Positions 36,973-46,426 are shown, counted from the stretch's first letter. The stretch: DNA of 64,000 nucleotides from Zoogloea sp. (GCA_016703645.1 JADJBR010000009.1:817501-881500); one strand, 5' to 3'. A program made the numbers and translations. Notes: generated from the sequence alone by a model not told the origin.

Positions 36973-36978
36973 TGTCAA
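36951..36978 (-). promoter_or_regulatory. Sigma-70-type promoter of the HTH_34 operon
   Basis: On the minus strand, TTGACA (36973-36978, a perfect -35) is followed after 16 bp by TATATG (36951-36956, a -10). The 16-bp spacer contains the whole upstream operator dyad. The transcription start is expected near 36943, giving a leader of about 33 bases before the ATG at 36910. Confidence 0.72.
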
Positions 36979-37068
36979 CGGCATGATGATCTGCCGAACG
37001 GTCTGGCAGGCCCGCGGCAAGCCGTTACAATGCCGCCTCTCTTCCATCAGCACGGATCGTTCCCCACC

Positions 37069-37977
37069 ATGTGGTTCCGCAATCTCCAGATCTACCGTCT
37101 CCCCGAAAACTGGGGCCTGACCGTCGAAACCCTCAACGAAAAGCTCGCCGCCCGCCCCTTTGCGCCCTGTGGCAGCCAGGACATGGCGAGCCGTGGGTGG
37201 AGTTCGCCGACCAAGGACGACCGTTTCGTGCTGGCCGTGGGCGGGCACTTCCTGATCGCCCTGATGGTCGAACAGAAGCTGCTGCCCTCGTCGGTGGTGA
37301 ACGAGGTGGCCGCCGACAAGGCCGAGCTGATCGAGGCCCAGCAGGGCTTCAAGCCCGGCCGCAAGCAGATGAAGGAGATCAAGGAGGCAGTGCTGCAGGA
37401 GTTGCTGCCCCGGGCCTTCACCCGTCGCCGCAAGGTCTATAGCTGGATCGATCCGAAGGGCGGCTGGCTGGTGATCGACGCGGCCAGCCCGGCCCGAGCC
37501 GAGGAAGTGCTGGACGCCCTGCGCGACACCCTGGACGAGCTGCCGGTGAAGATGGTCAAGACCGAGCTGTCACCCGTGTCGGTGATGACCGGCTGGCTGG
37601 CGGCCAACCAGGCCAGCGGCAACTTCACCATCGATCTGGACTGCGAGCTGCGCGCGGTCACCGACGAGAAGGCTGCCGTGCGCTACGTGCGTCACGCCCT
37701 CGACGGCAAGGACGTGCAGGACCACCTGGCCGCCGGCAAGCTGCCGACGCGCCTGGCCATGACCTTCGACGACCGCATCTCCATCATCCTGACCGAAAAG
37801 ATGGAGATCAAGCGGGTGGCTTTCCTCGACGTGATCAAGGAAGAAGCCGAACGCCAGGCCGACGCCACCGACATGCAGATGGAAGCCGATTTCGCCCTGA
37901 TGAGCGGCGAACTGTCGCGCCTGATCCCGGCACTGCTGGAGGTGCTGGGCGGTGAGGTGAAGGACGCGGTGATCTGA
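37069..37977 (+). CDS. rdgC: RdgC, recombination-associated protein
   Basis: Ring-shaped DNA-binding protein that modulates RecA and is needed when replication or recombination is impaired. The 302-residue product starts MWFRNLQIYRLP, the diagnostic RdgC N-terminus, and has RRKVYSWIDPKGGWLVIDAAS and a C-terminal ring-closing region. ATG 37069 fits the family; upstream codons do not. It is transcribed divergently from the HTH_34 operon. A minus-strand kinase-like gene and fabI follow it on the opposite strand. Confidence 0.94.
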   Translation: MWFRNLQIYRLPENWGLTVETLNEKLAARPFAPCGSQDMASRGWSSPTKDDRFVLAVGGHFLIALMVEQKLLPSSVVNEVAADKAELIEAQQGFKPGRKQMKEIKEAVLQELLPRAFTRRRKVYSWIDPKGGWLVIDAASPARAEEVLDALRDTLDELPVKMVKTELSPVSVMTGWLAANQASGNFTIDLDCELRAVTDEKAAVRYVRHALDGKDVQDHLAAGKLPTRLAMTFDDRISIILTEKMEIKRVAFLDVIKEEAERQADATDMQMEADFALMSGELSRLIPALLEVLGGEVKDAVI

Positions 37978-38029
37978 GACTTCAGGACCTATCTGCTTCG
38001 CGGCCCGGTTCCGCCAGCCTTGATGCCCG

Positions 38030-38623
38030 TCAGGGCAAAAACACCGGGTCGGACAAGACCAGGGTGCCGTCGGCCCGCATCATCAGGTTGTGGGGGTTGA
38101 GGATATCCGGCTGAACCGGGTATTCCTCGATGAAGTCGGAGAGGGCAGCGATGGCCTGAACCAGACTGTCGGGCAGGCCCGGTGGCGGCTCGCGGCTGAT
38201 GTGGTAGAGGGCCAGACGGCCGCGGTTGACGCCCATGTTGGCCCATTTTTCGCAGCCTTCCCAATAGGCCTGGGAGAGCCGACGGGCAAGCTGCTCGGCG
38301 TCGCCGGAAACAGGTTGCAGGCGTTCGATTTCGAGGAGACGGAAGGAATAGCCCGAGCTGGACTTGCCGATGACGCCGTGGTCGTGGAACAGACGCGGGA
38401 AATGGGTGCCCGTGGGGCGGTCGTCGGCGGCGAGATAGAAGTAGTCGGCCGGTGAGCTGACGATCTTGAAGACCCGCTGGCCGTCACCGGGGTCAAGGAC
38501 GATGGAGGATTCCCCCCGCCCGAGTTCGGGCAGGCCGTCGAGCAGGGGGTGGGCCGGAACCGGATCGGGCAAGGAGACACTGGCAGTGGTCTCGCCCGCA
38601 CCCGCGGCAGGGTGATCCATCAT
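38030..38623 (-). CDS. Protein-kinase-fold-like protein of unknown function
   Basis: A 197-residue protein. DGQRVFKIVSS resembles the beta-3 Lys strand of protein-kinase-like folds, and DILNPHNLMMRADGTLVLSDPVF resembles their catalytic/metal loops (N in PHNL, D in SDP). The HRD histidine-aspartate is not evident, so it may be an inactive or divergent kinase. Start is ATG 38623 or 38620 (adjacent); no strong SD is seen. It is 17 bp downstream of fabI on the same strand, so it may be co-transcribed. Confidence 0.55.
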   Translation of the reverse strand: MMDHPAAGAGETTASVSLPDPVPAHPLLDGLPELGRGESSIVLDPGDGQRVFKIVSSPADYFYLAADDRPTGTHFPRLFHDHGVIGKSSSGYSFRLLEIERLQPVSGDAEQLARRLSQAYWEGCEKWANMGVNRGRLALYHISREPPPGLPDSLVQAIAALSDFIEEYPVQPDILNPHNLMMRADGTLVLSDPVFLP

Positions 38624-38639
38624 CGCGTAGCGGAAGGCT

Positions 38640-39419
38640 TTACCCGATGATGTTGTACCCGGCATCCACAAAGTGCACGCCACCGGACATGTTGCGACCG
38701 GCATCGGAGACCAGGAAGGCGGTCAGCGCGCCGATGTCTTCCGGTGTCACCAGGCGGTGCAGGGGGGAACGATCCACCGCCGCCGCCATCAGGCCGTCGA
38801 AACCGGCGATGCCGGAGGCGGCGCGGGTCATCAGCGGGCCCGGGGAGATGGCATTGACGCGGATGTTCTTGGGGCCCAGTTCGAAGGCCATGTAGCGGGT
38901 GGCAGCCTCCAGCGCAGCCTTGCACAGACCCATCACGCCGTAGTTGGCAATGACCTTTTCGCTACCCAGGTAGGTCATGGTGATCAGCGAACCGCCGCCG
39001 GCCTTGTCGAACAGGGGCTCGGCCTTGCGGGCCAGGCGCACGAAGGAGTGGGTGGAGACGTCCATGGCCAGGGCGAAGCCGTCGGCGGAGGTGTCCACCA
39101 CGCGGCCATGCAGATCGTCGCGCTTGGCGAAGGCCATGGAGTGGATGGCGAAGTCGAGCTTGCCGTACTTGGCATCGATCTTGGCAAAGACATCGTCCAT
39201 GGTCTCGGGCTTGGTCACGTCGAGCAGCAGCACGTCCTCGACACCCAGGCGGGTGACAATGGGCTCAAGGAAAGCCAGGGTCTTCTCGTTCTGGTAGGTG
39301 ATGACGACTTTTGCGCCGGCTTCGATGCAGGACTCGGCAACACCGGTGGAGATGGACTTTTCGTTGGCGATGCCGGTGATGAGGCCGACCTTGCCTTCGA
39401 GATTGATGATGGGTTTCAT
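38640..39419 (-). CDS. fabI: FabI, enoyl-[acyl-carrier-protein] reductase (NADH)
   Basis: Reduces the trans-2-enoyl-ACP in the last step of each fatty-acid elongation cycle; triclosan target. The 259-residue SDR protein has the N-terminal LITGIANEKSIS nucleotide loop, HSMAFA near residue 92, and a catalytic region TYLGSEKVIANYGVMGLCKA in which Tyr and Lys are spaced by six (Y-x6-K). PGPLMTRAASGI near 190 is also typical. The start is ATG 39419. A kinase-like gene lies 17 bp downstream. Confidence 0.96.
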   Translation of the reverse strand: MKPIINLEGKVGLITGIANEKSISTGVAESCIEAGAKVVITYQNEKTLAFLEPIVTRLGVEDVLLLDVTKPETMDDVFAKIDAKYGKLDFAIHSMAFAKRDDLHGRVVDTSADGFALAMDVSTHSFVRLARKAEPLFDKAGGGSLITMTYLGSEKVIANYGVMGLCKAALEAATRYMAFELGPKNIRVNAISPGPLMTRAASGIAGFDGLMAAAVDRSPLHRLVTPEDIGALTAFLVSDAGRNMSGGVHFVDAGYNIIG

Positions 39420-39554
39420 GGCTGGGCTCCGTTGGATCGAGAAAAATTACCGCACTGCAACAATCACTGACCTTAGAATAGTCTAACGTGACTGTTACGT
39501 AGTCATTTTTCGATTAACGGCAAGTTTCCGCCTTTCCACAGTGCCCTTGTTGCG

Positions 39555-40064
39555 ATGCATCAAAAAACGGCCGAAAACATCCCACCGGCGGTCCTGACCC
39601 CGGTCTACGTCTTCCTCGATTTCGACGGAGTGACCCACCCATGGGGTGAGGCGGAGGATTTTCGCTGCTTGCCCCTGCTGGAGTCGGTGCTGCGCGAGTA
39701 CCCGGAGACGAGGGTGATCATTGCCTCCGACTGGCGCACCCTGTTCTCGCTGCAGAAACTGTCGGCGCGCTTTTCGGAAGATCTCCGTGCGCGGGTGATC
39801 GACTGCTCACCCACCATCTTTCCGCGCACGCCCAATGAGCTCTACGGCCTGCGCGAGCGGGAAGCCCGGCAATGGCTTGAACGCCGGGCACCGGGGGCCG
39901 AATGGCTGGCCGTGGATGATGCCCCCGGCAACTGGCCAACCCGCGCAAGGCTGGTGCTGACGGATTTCAAACAGGGCTTCACGGAAGAAGACGCCGGGCG
40001 CATGCGGCGTCTTCTGGATGCCTTCCGCAGTGGGGAATTCAAGGCACCCGAAGCCGCGGTTTGA
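39555..40064 (+). CDS. HAD-superfamily protein (HAD_SAK_2-like phosphatase domain)
   Basis: A 169-residue protein. The N-terminal motif VFLDFDGVTHP is HAD motif I (DxD), VIIASDWR is motif II and WLAVDDAPGNW is the acidic motif IV. This set is that of the HAD domain found in Swiss-army-knife RNA-repair proteins and related small stand-alone proteins. A nucleic-acid or nucleotide phosphatase role is possible, but no RNA-repair partner is in the window. It starts at ATG 39555, divergent from fabI. Confidence 0.75.
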   Translation: MHQKTAENIPPAVLTPVYVFLDFDGVTHPWGEAEDFRCLPLLESVLREYPETRVIIASDWRTLFSLQKLSARFSEDLRARVIDCSPTIFPRTPNELYGLREREARQWLERRAPGAEWLAVDDAPGNWPTRARLVLTDFKQGFTEEDAGRMRRLLDAFRSGEFKAPEAAV

Positions 40065-40092
40065 ACGCCTACGGCCGCAGGCCGGCCCTGTC

Positions 40093-41073
40093 TTAGAACA
40101 GCCGCGTCAGCGGTGATTCATCCATCAGCGCCACCTGTTCCCGCAGGGACAGGATCATGTCCTGCCAGTAGCGCGGGGTGTCGAACCAGCTAAAGGCCGC
40201 CGGAAAGGCCGGGTCGTCCCAACGGGTGGCGATCCACCCGGCGTAGTGGATCAGGCGCAGGGTGCGCAGCGCCTCCACCAGATGGAGGCTCTGCGGGTCG
40301 AAATCGGCGAACTGCTCGTAACCTTCCAGCACGCTGTCTAGCTGCCGGGCCATGGCCTGGGCGTCGCCGGAAAGGAGCATCCACAAATCCTGGATGGCCG
40401 GGCCGTTGCGGGCATCGTCGAAATCCACGAAGTGAGGGCCGGCATCGGTCCACAGCACGTTTCCCCCATGCACGTCACCGTGCAGGCGGATCTGCGGCAG
40501 GGAGCCCGCACGCTCGAAACAGCGGCGCACCCCGTCGAGGGCCTGGTCCACCACCGACCGCCAGGTGTCGCGCAGTTCGGGCGGCAGGAAAGCGGAGGCC
40601 AGCAGGGTATCCCGCGGGGTTTCACCAAAGCTGCGGATGTCCAGTGTCGGGCGGTGGGTGAAGGCCCGGATGGCGCCTACCGCGTGGATACGCCCGAGGA
40701 AGCGCCCCAGCCAGCCCAGCACCTCGGGATCATCGAGCTCGGGCGCCCGACCGCCCCGGCGCGGAAACAGGGCGATGCGGAAGCCTTCGTGGTGGTGCAG
40801 GGTGTGCCCACCGATCTCGAGGGCCGCCACGGCCGGTATCTCCGCGTCCTCCAGCTCGGCCAGGAAGGCGTGTTCCTCGAGAATCGCTGCGTCGCTCCAT
40901 CGCCCTGGGCGGTAGAACTTGGCAATCAGCGGGGCCGCATCCTCGATGCCAACCTGATAGACCCGGTTTTCATAGCTGTTGAGGGTCAGCAGGCGGCCAT
41001 CGCAGCGGAGGCCGGCGGCCTCCACTGCGCTGAGGATGAAATCGGGGGTGAGCGGCCCGAAGGGCGCCGTCAC
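40093..41073 (-). CDS. srkA: SrkA (YihE/RdoA), stress-response kinase
   Basis: A 326-residue protein kinase of the APH/YihE family that in E. coli opposes MazF-linked death signals. It starts at GTG 41073. The catalytic motif HGDVHGGNVLW has Asp200 and Asn205, and HFVDFDD supplies the metal-binding Asp217. LLTLNSYENRVYQVGIED is the characteristic N-terminal segment. It overlaps the terC stop by 4 bp (GTGA), so both may be translated from one mRNA. Confidence 0.9.
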   Translation of the reverse strand: MTAPFGPLTPDFILSAVEAAGLRCDGRLLTLNSYENRVYQVGIEDAAPLIAKFYRPGRWSDAAILEEHAFLAELEDAEIPAVAALEIGGHTLHHHEGFRIALFPRRGGRAPELDDPEVLGWLGRFLGRIHAVGAIRAFTHRPTLDIRSFGETPRDTLLASAFLPPELRDTWRSVVDQALDGVRRCFERAGSLPQIRLHGDVHGGNVLWTDAGPHFVDFDDARNGPAIQDLWMLLSGDAQAMARQLDSVLEGYEQFADFDPQSLHLVEALRTLRLIHYAGWIATRWDDPAFPAAFSWFDTPRYWQDMILSLREQVALMDESPLTRLF

Positions 41074-41834
41074 TGTTGGTTGCCTTCGCGCACGTAGGGC
41101 TCGTGGAGTTGTACCGGTTCAACCTTGGCGGCCTGGCGGCTGCGCATGCGCAGGTTGAGCATCTCCACCAGCACCGAGAAGGCCATGGCCGAGTAGATGT
41201 AGCCCTTGGGCACGTGATGGCCGAAGGCGTCGGCGATGAGTACCACGCCGATGACCAGCAGGAAGGACAGGGCCAGCATCTTGACGGTGGGGTGGCGGGA
41301 GACGAACTCGCCGATCGGGGCAGAGGCCACCATCATCAGGCCCACCGAGGCGACCACCGCGGCAATCATGACTTGCAGGTTGTTGACCATGCCGATGGCG
41401 GTGATGATGGAGTCCAGCGAGAAGACGATGTCGATGAGGATGATCTGCATGATCACGGCGCTGAAGGTGGCCTTGACGGCGCTGGAGGCTTCGCCCTCTT
41501 CGCCTTCCATCAGCTGATGCACTTCCTGGGTGCTCTTCCAGACGAGGAAGAGGCCGCCGGCGAGCAGGATCAGGTCGCGTCCGGAGAAGCCGTGGCCGAG
41601 CATGGTGACCATGGGCTCGGTGAGGCCGGCCAGCCAGGACAGGATCATCAGCAGGCCGATGCGCATGAACATGGCCAGGAAGAGGCCAAGGCGACGGGCG
41701 AAGGCACGCTTCTCGGGCGGAAGCTTGTCCACCAGGATGGAGATGAAGATCACGTTGTCGATCCCCAACACCAGCTCGAGGGCGGTGAGGGTCAGAAATG
41801 CGATCAGCAATTGCGGGTCAGTCAGGAATTCCAT
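41070..41834 (-). CDS. TerC-family integral membrane protein
   Basis: A 254-residue polytopic protein with about seven helices. LELVLGIDNVIFISIL near the N-terminus and IILIDIVFSLDSIITAIGMV in the middle carry the paired D-N and D-S motifs of TerC proteins, which handle metal ions or assist membrane-protein metallation. ATG 41834 gives the family N-terminus; an in-frame extension upstream is not conserved. It is the first gene of a pair with srkA (4-bp overlap). Confidence 0.9.
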   Translation of the reverse strand: MEFLTDPQLLIAFLTLTALELVLGIDNVIFISILVDKLPPEKRAFARRLGLFLAMFMRIGLLMILSWLAGLTEPMVTMLGHGFSGRDLILLAGGLFLVWKSTQEVHQLMEGEEGEASSAVKATFSAVIMQIILIDIVFSLDSIITAIGMVNNLQVMIAAVVASVGLMMVASAPIGEFVSRHPTVKMLALSFLLVIGVVLIADAFGHHVPKGYIYSAMAFSVLVEMLNLRMRSRQAAKVEPVQLHEPYVREGNQQ

Positions 41835-41983
41835 GGTCGGGTATGCAGTTGTTGCGGGGAGGCAGTCCACCGAAATGGGCCGCGCCGCGAATGGTCGCAC
41901 GAAATCGCAGCCGTGGCGCAAAGCGCCGGGCCGTCGCTGCAGCGATCCGCTGCGCCCGGGGGACGGGGCAGCCGCAAACTCCC

Positions 41984-44900
41984 TCAGTGCCGGTGGGCGT
42001 GCTCCTGCATCCACACCTGCATGCGGGCGGCGGACATCGGATGGGCGATGCCGTGGCCCTGAACCTGGTGGCAGCCGAGCTTGAGCAGCGCCTGGCAATG
42101 GCCGAAAGTCTCGACGCCTTCAGCGATCACTTCCCGATGGAAGGCGGTCGCCAAGCCGATCACACCTTGCACGGTGGCGAGATCGTCGTCGTCGGTGAGC
42201 ATGTTGTGGATGAAGGAGCGATCAATTTTGATGCTCCGCACGGGCAGGCTGCGCAGGCTGTTCACCGCGCCGTAGCCGATGCCGAAGTCGTCGATGGCAA
42301 AGCTCACGCCGAGGCTGTTGCATTCTTCCATGATGGCCGCAATGCGCTTCAAGTCACCCAAGGTGGCGGTTTCCAGCACCTCCAGCTGGAGCAGGCTGGC
42401 GTCCACCCGCGAGTGGGCGTCCAGGACGGCTTTGAGGTGGGGTACGAAATCCGGGTGAAGCAGGTGGCGCGCGGAGATGTTGACACTCATCGGCGTGGCG
42501 AAACCCGCCTGGCACCAGCTATCCAACTGGGCAACGGCAGTGGCCAGCACCCAGTTGCCGAGTTCGATCTCGAAGCGCGACTCGCTGACCATGGGCAGGA
42601 ACTCACCGGGCAGACGCAGTCCGAGTTGCGGGTGTTTCCAGCGGATGAGGGCCTCGACGCCGGTCAGGTGATTGGAACGGGCGTCCATCTTGGGCTGGTA
42701 GTGGAGCTCCAGCTCTCCATCGCAGAGCGCGGACTCGACACGGATCTGCGCGTCCCGGTGGGCCCGCAGGGCGCGGTCGCGCTCCCGGTTGAAGAGGTGG
42801 AAACAATTGCGGCCGGCCTGCTTGGCCAGATACATGGCCCGGTCGGCATGGCTCAGCAGGGTCTCCGGATCGGAACCGTCCAGGGGGCACAGGGTTACGC
42901 CGATGCTGGCGGTCACATGCAGCTCCATGCCTTCGATGATGATCGGCTCGGCAATGCTGGCGAGCAGGCGGGCGAAGATCTGCTCGCATTCGTCGCTGTG
43001 TTCGAGACCGTTGTAGATCAGCGCGAATTCATCCCCCCCCAGGCGGGCGACCGTATCGCCGGCCCGGGTCGAGGCCTGCAGGCGACGGGCGATCTCCACC
43101 AGCAGCAGGTCGCCAGCGTCGTGACCAAGGCTGTCGTTGACCGGTTTGAAACCGTCCAGGTCCAGGTAGGCCACGGCGGCCAGGGTGTGGTTGCGCTCGG
43201 CCTGGGCGAGGGCCATCTGCATGCGGTCGGCGAGCAGGCTGCGATTGGGGAGCTGGGTCAGGGCATCGTGGTAGGCCAGGTGCTCCAGATGGCGCTGGCT
43301 CTCCTTCATGTCGGTAATGTCGGTGAAAAGGCCTACGTAGTGGGTGGTCTGACCCGCCTCGTTGCGCACCGCCGAGATGTTGCCAAGTTGGGCATAGAGT
43401 TCGCCGTTCTTCTTGCGATTCCAGGTTTCGCCCTGCCAGGTGCCTGTTTCATGTAGCTGGGCCCAGATCTGTTCATAGAAGGCCGGCTCGTGCACGCCGG
43501 ATCGCAGAATGCGCATGTTCTGGCCGATGACCTCGTCCCGCGCATAGCCGGTCAGGGTGCAGAAGCTGTCGTTCACCTCGAGAATGCAGGCGTTCGGGTC
43601 GGTGATGATGATGCTCTCGTGGGCGTGGCGGAACACGCTGGCGGTGAGGCGCAGGTAGTCCTCGGCGGCAACCCGGGCGGTGACGTCATTGAGGGTGCCG
43701 GAGGTGCCGATGATCTCGCCAGCCTCGTTGAGCTGCGCCCGGATGAAGATGTCCATCCAGCGATGACTGCCATCCCGGCATTGCAGACGCAGGGTGACGC
43801 TGCAGTGGGAGAGGCTGCGGGCAATGATCGGCTTGAAGGCACTGTATTTATGCGCACGGTCATCCGGATGGAGGAAATCACCGAAGTTGCGCCCAAGGGA
43901 TTCCTCGACCGTGTAGCCGCTGATGTCGGTCCAGGCGGGGTTGAGGAGCTCCCAGTTGCCGAGCGTATCGGTCTGGAAGATCACCTCGCGGACATTGTTG
44001 AAGACCTGCTGGTAACGGGTCTGGCTCTCCTGGAGGGCCTCGGCGGTCTCCCGGGCAAGCGTGATGTCGGCGATGCTGCCGACCATGCGCAGGGGCTGGC
44101 CGTGCTCGTCCAGTTCCACCACGTCACCCCGGTCACGCACCCACAGGTAGTGTCCGTCGGCATGGCGGATGCGGTACTCGCAGCAGTAGGCGCCACCGCC
44201 ACACAGACAGGTGTCGGTCACCCTGGAGACCCGCGACCGATCGTCCGGATGCACCAGCGCCAGCATGAGCGCCGAGGGGTGCGACATGTGGCTTTCATCA
44301 AGCCCGAGCAATTCGCACCAGCGCGGATTGTGGGAAACCCGGTCGGTGAGCAGATCCCTGTCCCACACGCCCTCGCCGATGGTGGCCAGGACATAGGCGA
44401 GTTGGGTCTTGTCGTGGTGGGAGGCCGCCTCCTGGCGCATGCGCTCGCCGATGTCGCAGGCGAACCCGAGCGTACCGACGATGCGGCCGTCACGGCTGCG
44501 CACCGGTGCCTTGTAGGTTTCGAACCAGGTGGGCGTGCCCTTGTCATTGATCTCCTCGATCATGGTGCGGGGGCGACCGCTGTCCATCACTTCAACATCC
44601 TGGGCGCGATAGAGTTCCGCCTTCTCCCGCGGCCACAGATCCAGGTCCGTCTTCCCGAGCACAGCCTGGGGAGAGACTTGCCCGCAGGATTCTGCGAAGG
44701 TCTGATTGACTATCAGGAAACGCCCTTGGCGATCCTTCAGCCATAACAGCAGCGGCAGGCCATTGATCAGGGTTGCGGCGCAGGGCGCATCCAGTTGTGC
44801 GGCATCGGCAGGCTCAAGCGCCAGCGCCGAGAGCGGTGTTTCGCCGGGCAGGCCGGCCTGCCAGGCCTTGACCAGGGTACTTGCATCGAGCGTCTTCTGA

Positions 44901-45037
44901 TGCTCACCCGGCTCGCCCACCGGAATGGCCCCAAGGCCACGGGTGATCAGGCAGGAAAGTGCATCGAACAGGGTACATTCGGGCGACAGATGGCTCTCTG
45001 CATGGTGGCTGTCCGTCGGGGTAGGCTGGTGTTTCAT
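41984..45037 (-). CDS. PAS-GGDEF-EAL signalling protein (cyclic-di-GMP)
   Basis: A 1017-residue cytoplasmic sensor. Four PAS-type regions lie between about residues 80 and 585. A GGDEF domain (587-745) has an intact RLGGDEF near 664, suggesting diguanylate cyclase activity. An EAL domain (about 765-1005) keeps EALIRW, VNISARHL, IDDFGIGYG and AEGVET, with a slightly altered E-V-L-E site, so phosphodiesterase activity is possible. Start is uncertain: ATG 45037 has an AGGA about 14 bases upstream; ATGs at 45076 and 45121 are alternatives. It lies upstream of terC with a 150-bp gap and is divergent from the Dnr-like gene. Confidence 0.88.
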   Translation of the reverse strand: MKHQPTPTDSHHAESHLSPECTLFDALSCLITRGLGAIPVGEPGEHQKTLDASTLVKAWQAGLPGETPLSALALEPADAAQLDAPCAATLINGLPLLLWLKDRQGRFLIVNQTFAESCGQVSPQAVLGKTDLDLWPREKAELYRAQDVEVMDSGRPRTMIEEINDKGTPTWFETYKAPVRSRDGRIVGTLGFACDIGERMRQEAASHHDKTQLAYVLATIGEGVWDRDLLTDRVSHNPRWCELLGLDESHMSHPSALMLALVHPDDRSRVSRVTDTCLCGGGAYCCEYRIRHADGHYLWVRDRGDVVELDEHGQPLRMVGSIADITLARETAEALQESQTRYQQVFNNVREVIFQTDTLGNWELLNPAWTDISGYTVEESLGRNFGDFLHPDDRAHKYSAFKPIIARSLSHCSVTLRLQCRDGSHRWMDIFIRAQLNEAGEIIGTSGTLNDVTARVAAEDYLRLTASVFRHAHESIIITDPNACILEVNDSFCTLTGYARDEVIGQNMRILRSGVHEPAFYEQIWAQLHETGTWQGETWNRKKNGELYAQLGNISAVRNEAGQTTHYVGLFTDITDMKESQRHLEHLAYHDALTQLPNRSLLADRMQMALAQAERNHTLAAVAYLDLDGFKPVNDSLGHDAGDLLLVEIARRLQASTRAGDTVARLGGDEFALIYNGLEHSDECEQIFARLLASIAEPIIIEGMELHVTASIGVTLCPLDGSDPETLLSHADRAMYLAKQAGRNCFHLFNRERDRALRAHRDAQIRVESALCDGELELHYQPKMDARSNHLTGVEALIRWKHPQLGLRLPGEFLPMVSESRFEIELGNWVLATAVAQLDSWCQAGFATPMSVNISARHLLHPDFVPHLKAVLDAHSRVDASLLQLEVLETATLGDLKRIAAIMEECNSLGVSFAIDDFGIGYGAVNSLRSLPVRSIKIDRSFIHNMLTDDDDLATVQGVIGLATAFHREVIAEGVETFGHCQALLKLGCHQVQGHGIAHPMSAARMQVWMQEHAHRH

Positions 45038-45405
45038 CCTGATCTGGTCCTGGTGATGCGGTTTTGATCCGATCATGCCCGCCCGGCCCGGCCCCGCTAA
45101 GGTAGAAATTCCCGAATCCATGACGACGGCGGCGACGAAGTGAGGCCGAAGCGGTCATAGTTCATGAATTTGGAGCGCCAGCCTTTCAGACTTGCGCGAT
45201 CAAGTGCTGGCGGGGCGACGATCAATGACGGACCTGCAAGGGCTCGTGACCCCATCCCGGGCAAGCAGGCGCTGCGCAGTTTGCACATGGGTGGAGGCGC
45301 CGGGCCTATTCATAAAGGGGTAGAAAGGCCCTGGCGACCTATCGGGACCGATGGACGAGGTTAGAATCCGCGCTGGGCGTGTCGCCCGGTTCGAAAGTCA
45401 CTGCC
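45038..45405. other. Divergent intergenic region before the PAS-GGDEF-EAL and Dnr-like genes
   Basis: This 368-bp stretch (part of it possibly the N-terminus of the PAS protein) has no convincing gene. A possible -10 for the Dnr-like gene is TAGAAT at 45362-45367, with a poor -35. I saw no FNR box here, although the gene downstream encodes an FNR-family regulator. Confidence 0.4.
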
Positions 45406-46098
45406 ATGTCCATCGACAAAATCGATATCCCCGGCCTCCTCAGCCGGATGCCCCTCTTCAGCGCCCTGTCCCCCGAAGACCTGGCCCACATGGCCTCCGC
45501 CACCCGCGAGAAGCGCCTGCAGAAGGGCGACCGGCTGTTTCAGCGGGGCGACCAGCCCAAGGGTTTCTTCCTGGTGGTCTGGGGGCAGGTGAAGCTGGCC
45601 TTCACCTCGGCCCAGGGCAACGAAAAGGTGGTGGAGATCCTCGGGCCGCTGCAGAGTTTCGGTGAGGCCGTGATGTTCCTCGACCAACCTTATCCGGTGC
45701 TGGGTGAGGCCCTGGCCGATACCCTGGTGCTGCATATCGGTGCTGCCGCGGTGTTCGGGCAGATCGAGCAGGATCCGCGCTTTGCCCGAAAGCTGCTGGC
45801 GGGGATGTCCATCCGCCTGCACTCGATGGTGCGGGACGTGGAGTCCTACGCGCTGCGCTCTTCCACCCAACGGGTCATCGGCTATCTGCTCCAGCTTGCC
45901 GAGAGCGTTCCGTGCGTCGCCCAGGGTGAACGGGCAGTGGAGCTACCCACCAGCAAGCAGGTCATCGCCTCGCGCCTGAGCCTGACCCCGGAAACCCTGT
46001 CACGCATCTTCCATGAACTGTCCGACGCTGGGCTGATCTCGGTTCAGGGCAAGCACATCGTCATCCATGACGCCGCAAAGCTCGCCGAACACGACTGA
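45406..46098 (+). CDS. Dnr/Crp-Fnr-family transcriptional regulator
   Basis: A 230-residue regulator: cyclic-nucleotide-binding-like beta-roll (about 15-120), dimer helix and an HTH near residue 185 (TSKQVIASRLSLTPETLSRI). Unlike Fnr it has no N-terminal cysteine cluster (only one Cys in the protein), so it cannot hold the [4Fe-4S] sensor; this is the layout of Dnr/NnrR regulators that sense NO. ATG 45406 starts MSIDKIDI. The family binds TTGAT-N4-ATCAA, and such a site lies upstream of nirJ 4 kb away, which fits a role in denitrification control. Confidence 0.83.
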   Translation: MSIDKIDIPGLLSRMPLFSALSPEDLAHMASATREKRLQKGDRLFQRGDQPKGFFLVVWGQVKLAFTSAQGNEKVVEILGPLQSFGEAVMFLDQPYPVLGEALADTLVLHIGAAAVFGQIEQDPRFARKLLAGMSIRLHSMVRDVESYALRSSTQRVIGYLLQLAESVPCVAQGERAVELPTSKQVIASRLSLTPETLSRIFHELSDAGLISVQGKHIVIHDAAKLAEHD

Positions 46099-46156
46099 GC
46101 GCCTGACTTACCTTGATGGGCCGGATGAATACAGGCCTTGGTGCCCTGAAGGCGAC

Positions 46157-46426
46157 TCACCCGATGGGTGACGGCGTGACGCAACCGCTGGCCTGGGCGG
46201 CGTGGCGGATATGAACAGCAAACTCTCCACCGTCACTGATCTCGGTACGATGGGTAAAGCCGTTGCGGCGCAGCACGTCGTAGAGCGGTGTCGGCTCACG
46301 GTAAAGCAGCAGGATCACCTCGCCGCCGGGCGGCAGGACATCGAGGGCCTCGAGTGTGAGGTTGAGGGGCTCGGGCGGCGTCAGTCCGCGAGCATCGACA
46401 ATCACCGGGGCAGGGCTTGGTGTCAT
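46157..46426 (-). CDS. DUF2249-domain protein
   Basis: An 89-residue protein with the DUF2249 pattern: VIVDARGLTPPEPLNLTLEAL, GGEVILLLYREPTPLYDVLRRNG and a final GGEFAVHIRHA. The fold is SirA/TusA-like, and such proteins often neighbour NO, cytochrome and denitrification genes. It is located between the Dnr-like gene and nirN, on the nirN strand. Role unproven; the context suggests a link to anaerobic respiration or redox handling. Confidence 0.78.
   Translation of the reverse strand: MTPSPAPVIVDARGLTPPEPLNLTLEALDVLPPGGEVILLLYREPTPLYDVLRRNGFTHRTEISDGGEFAVHIRHAAQASGCVTPSPIG

Noticed and set aside
45406-46098. Classical Fnr with a [4Fe-4S] cluster.
   Set aside because: The N-terminal cysteine cluster is missing, so a Dnr/NnrR-type assignment is better.
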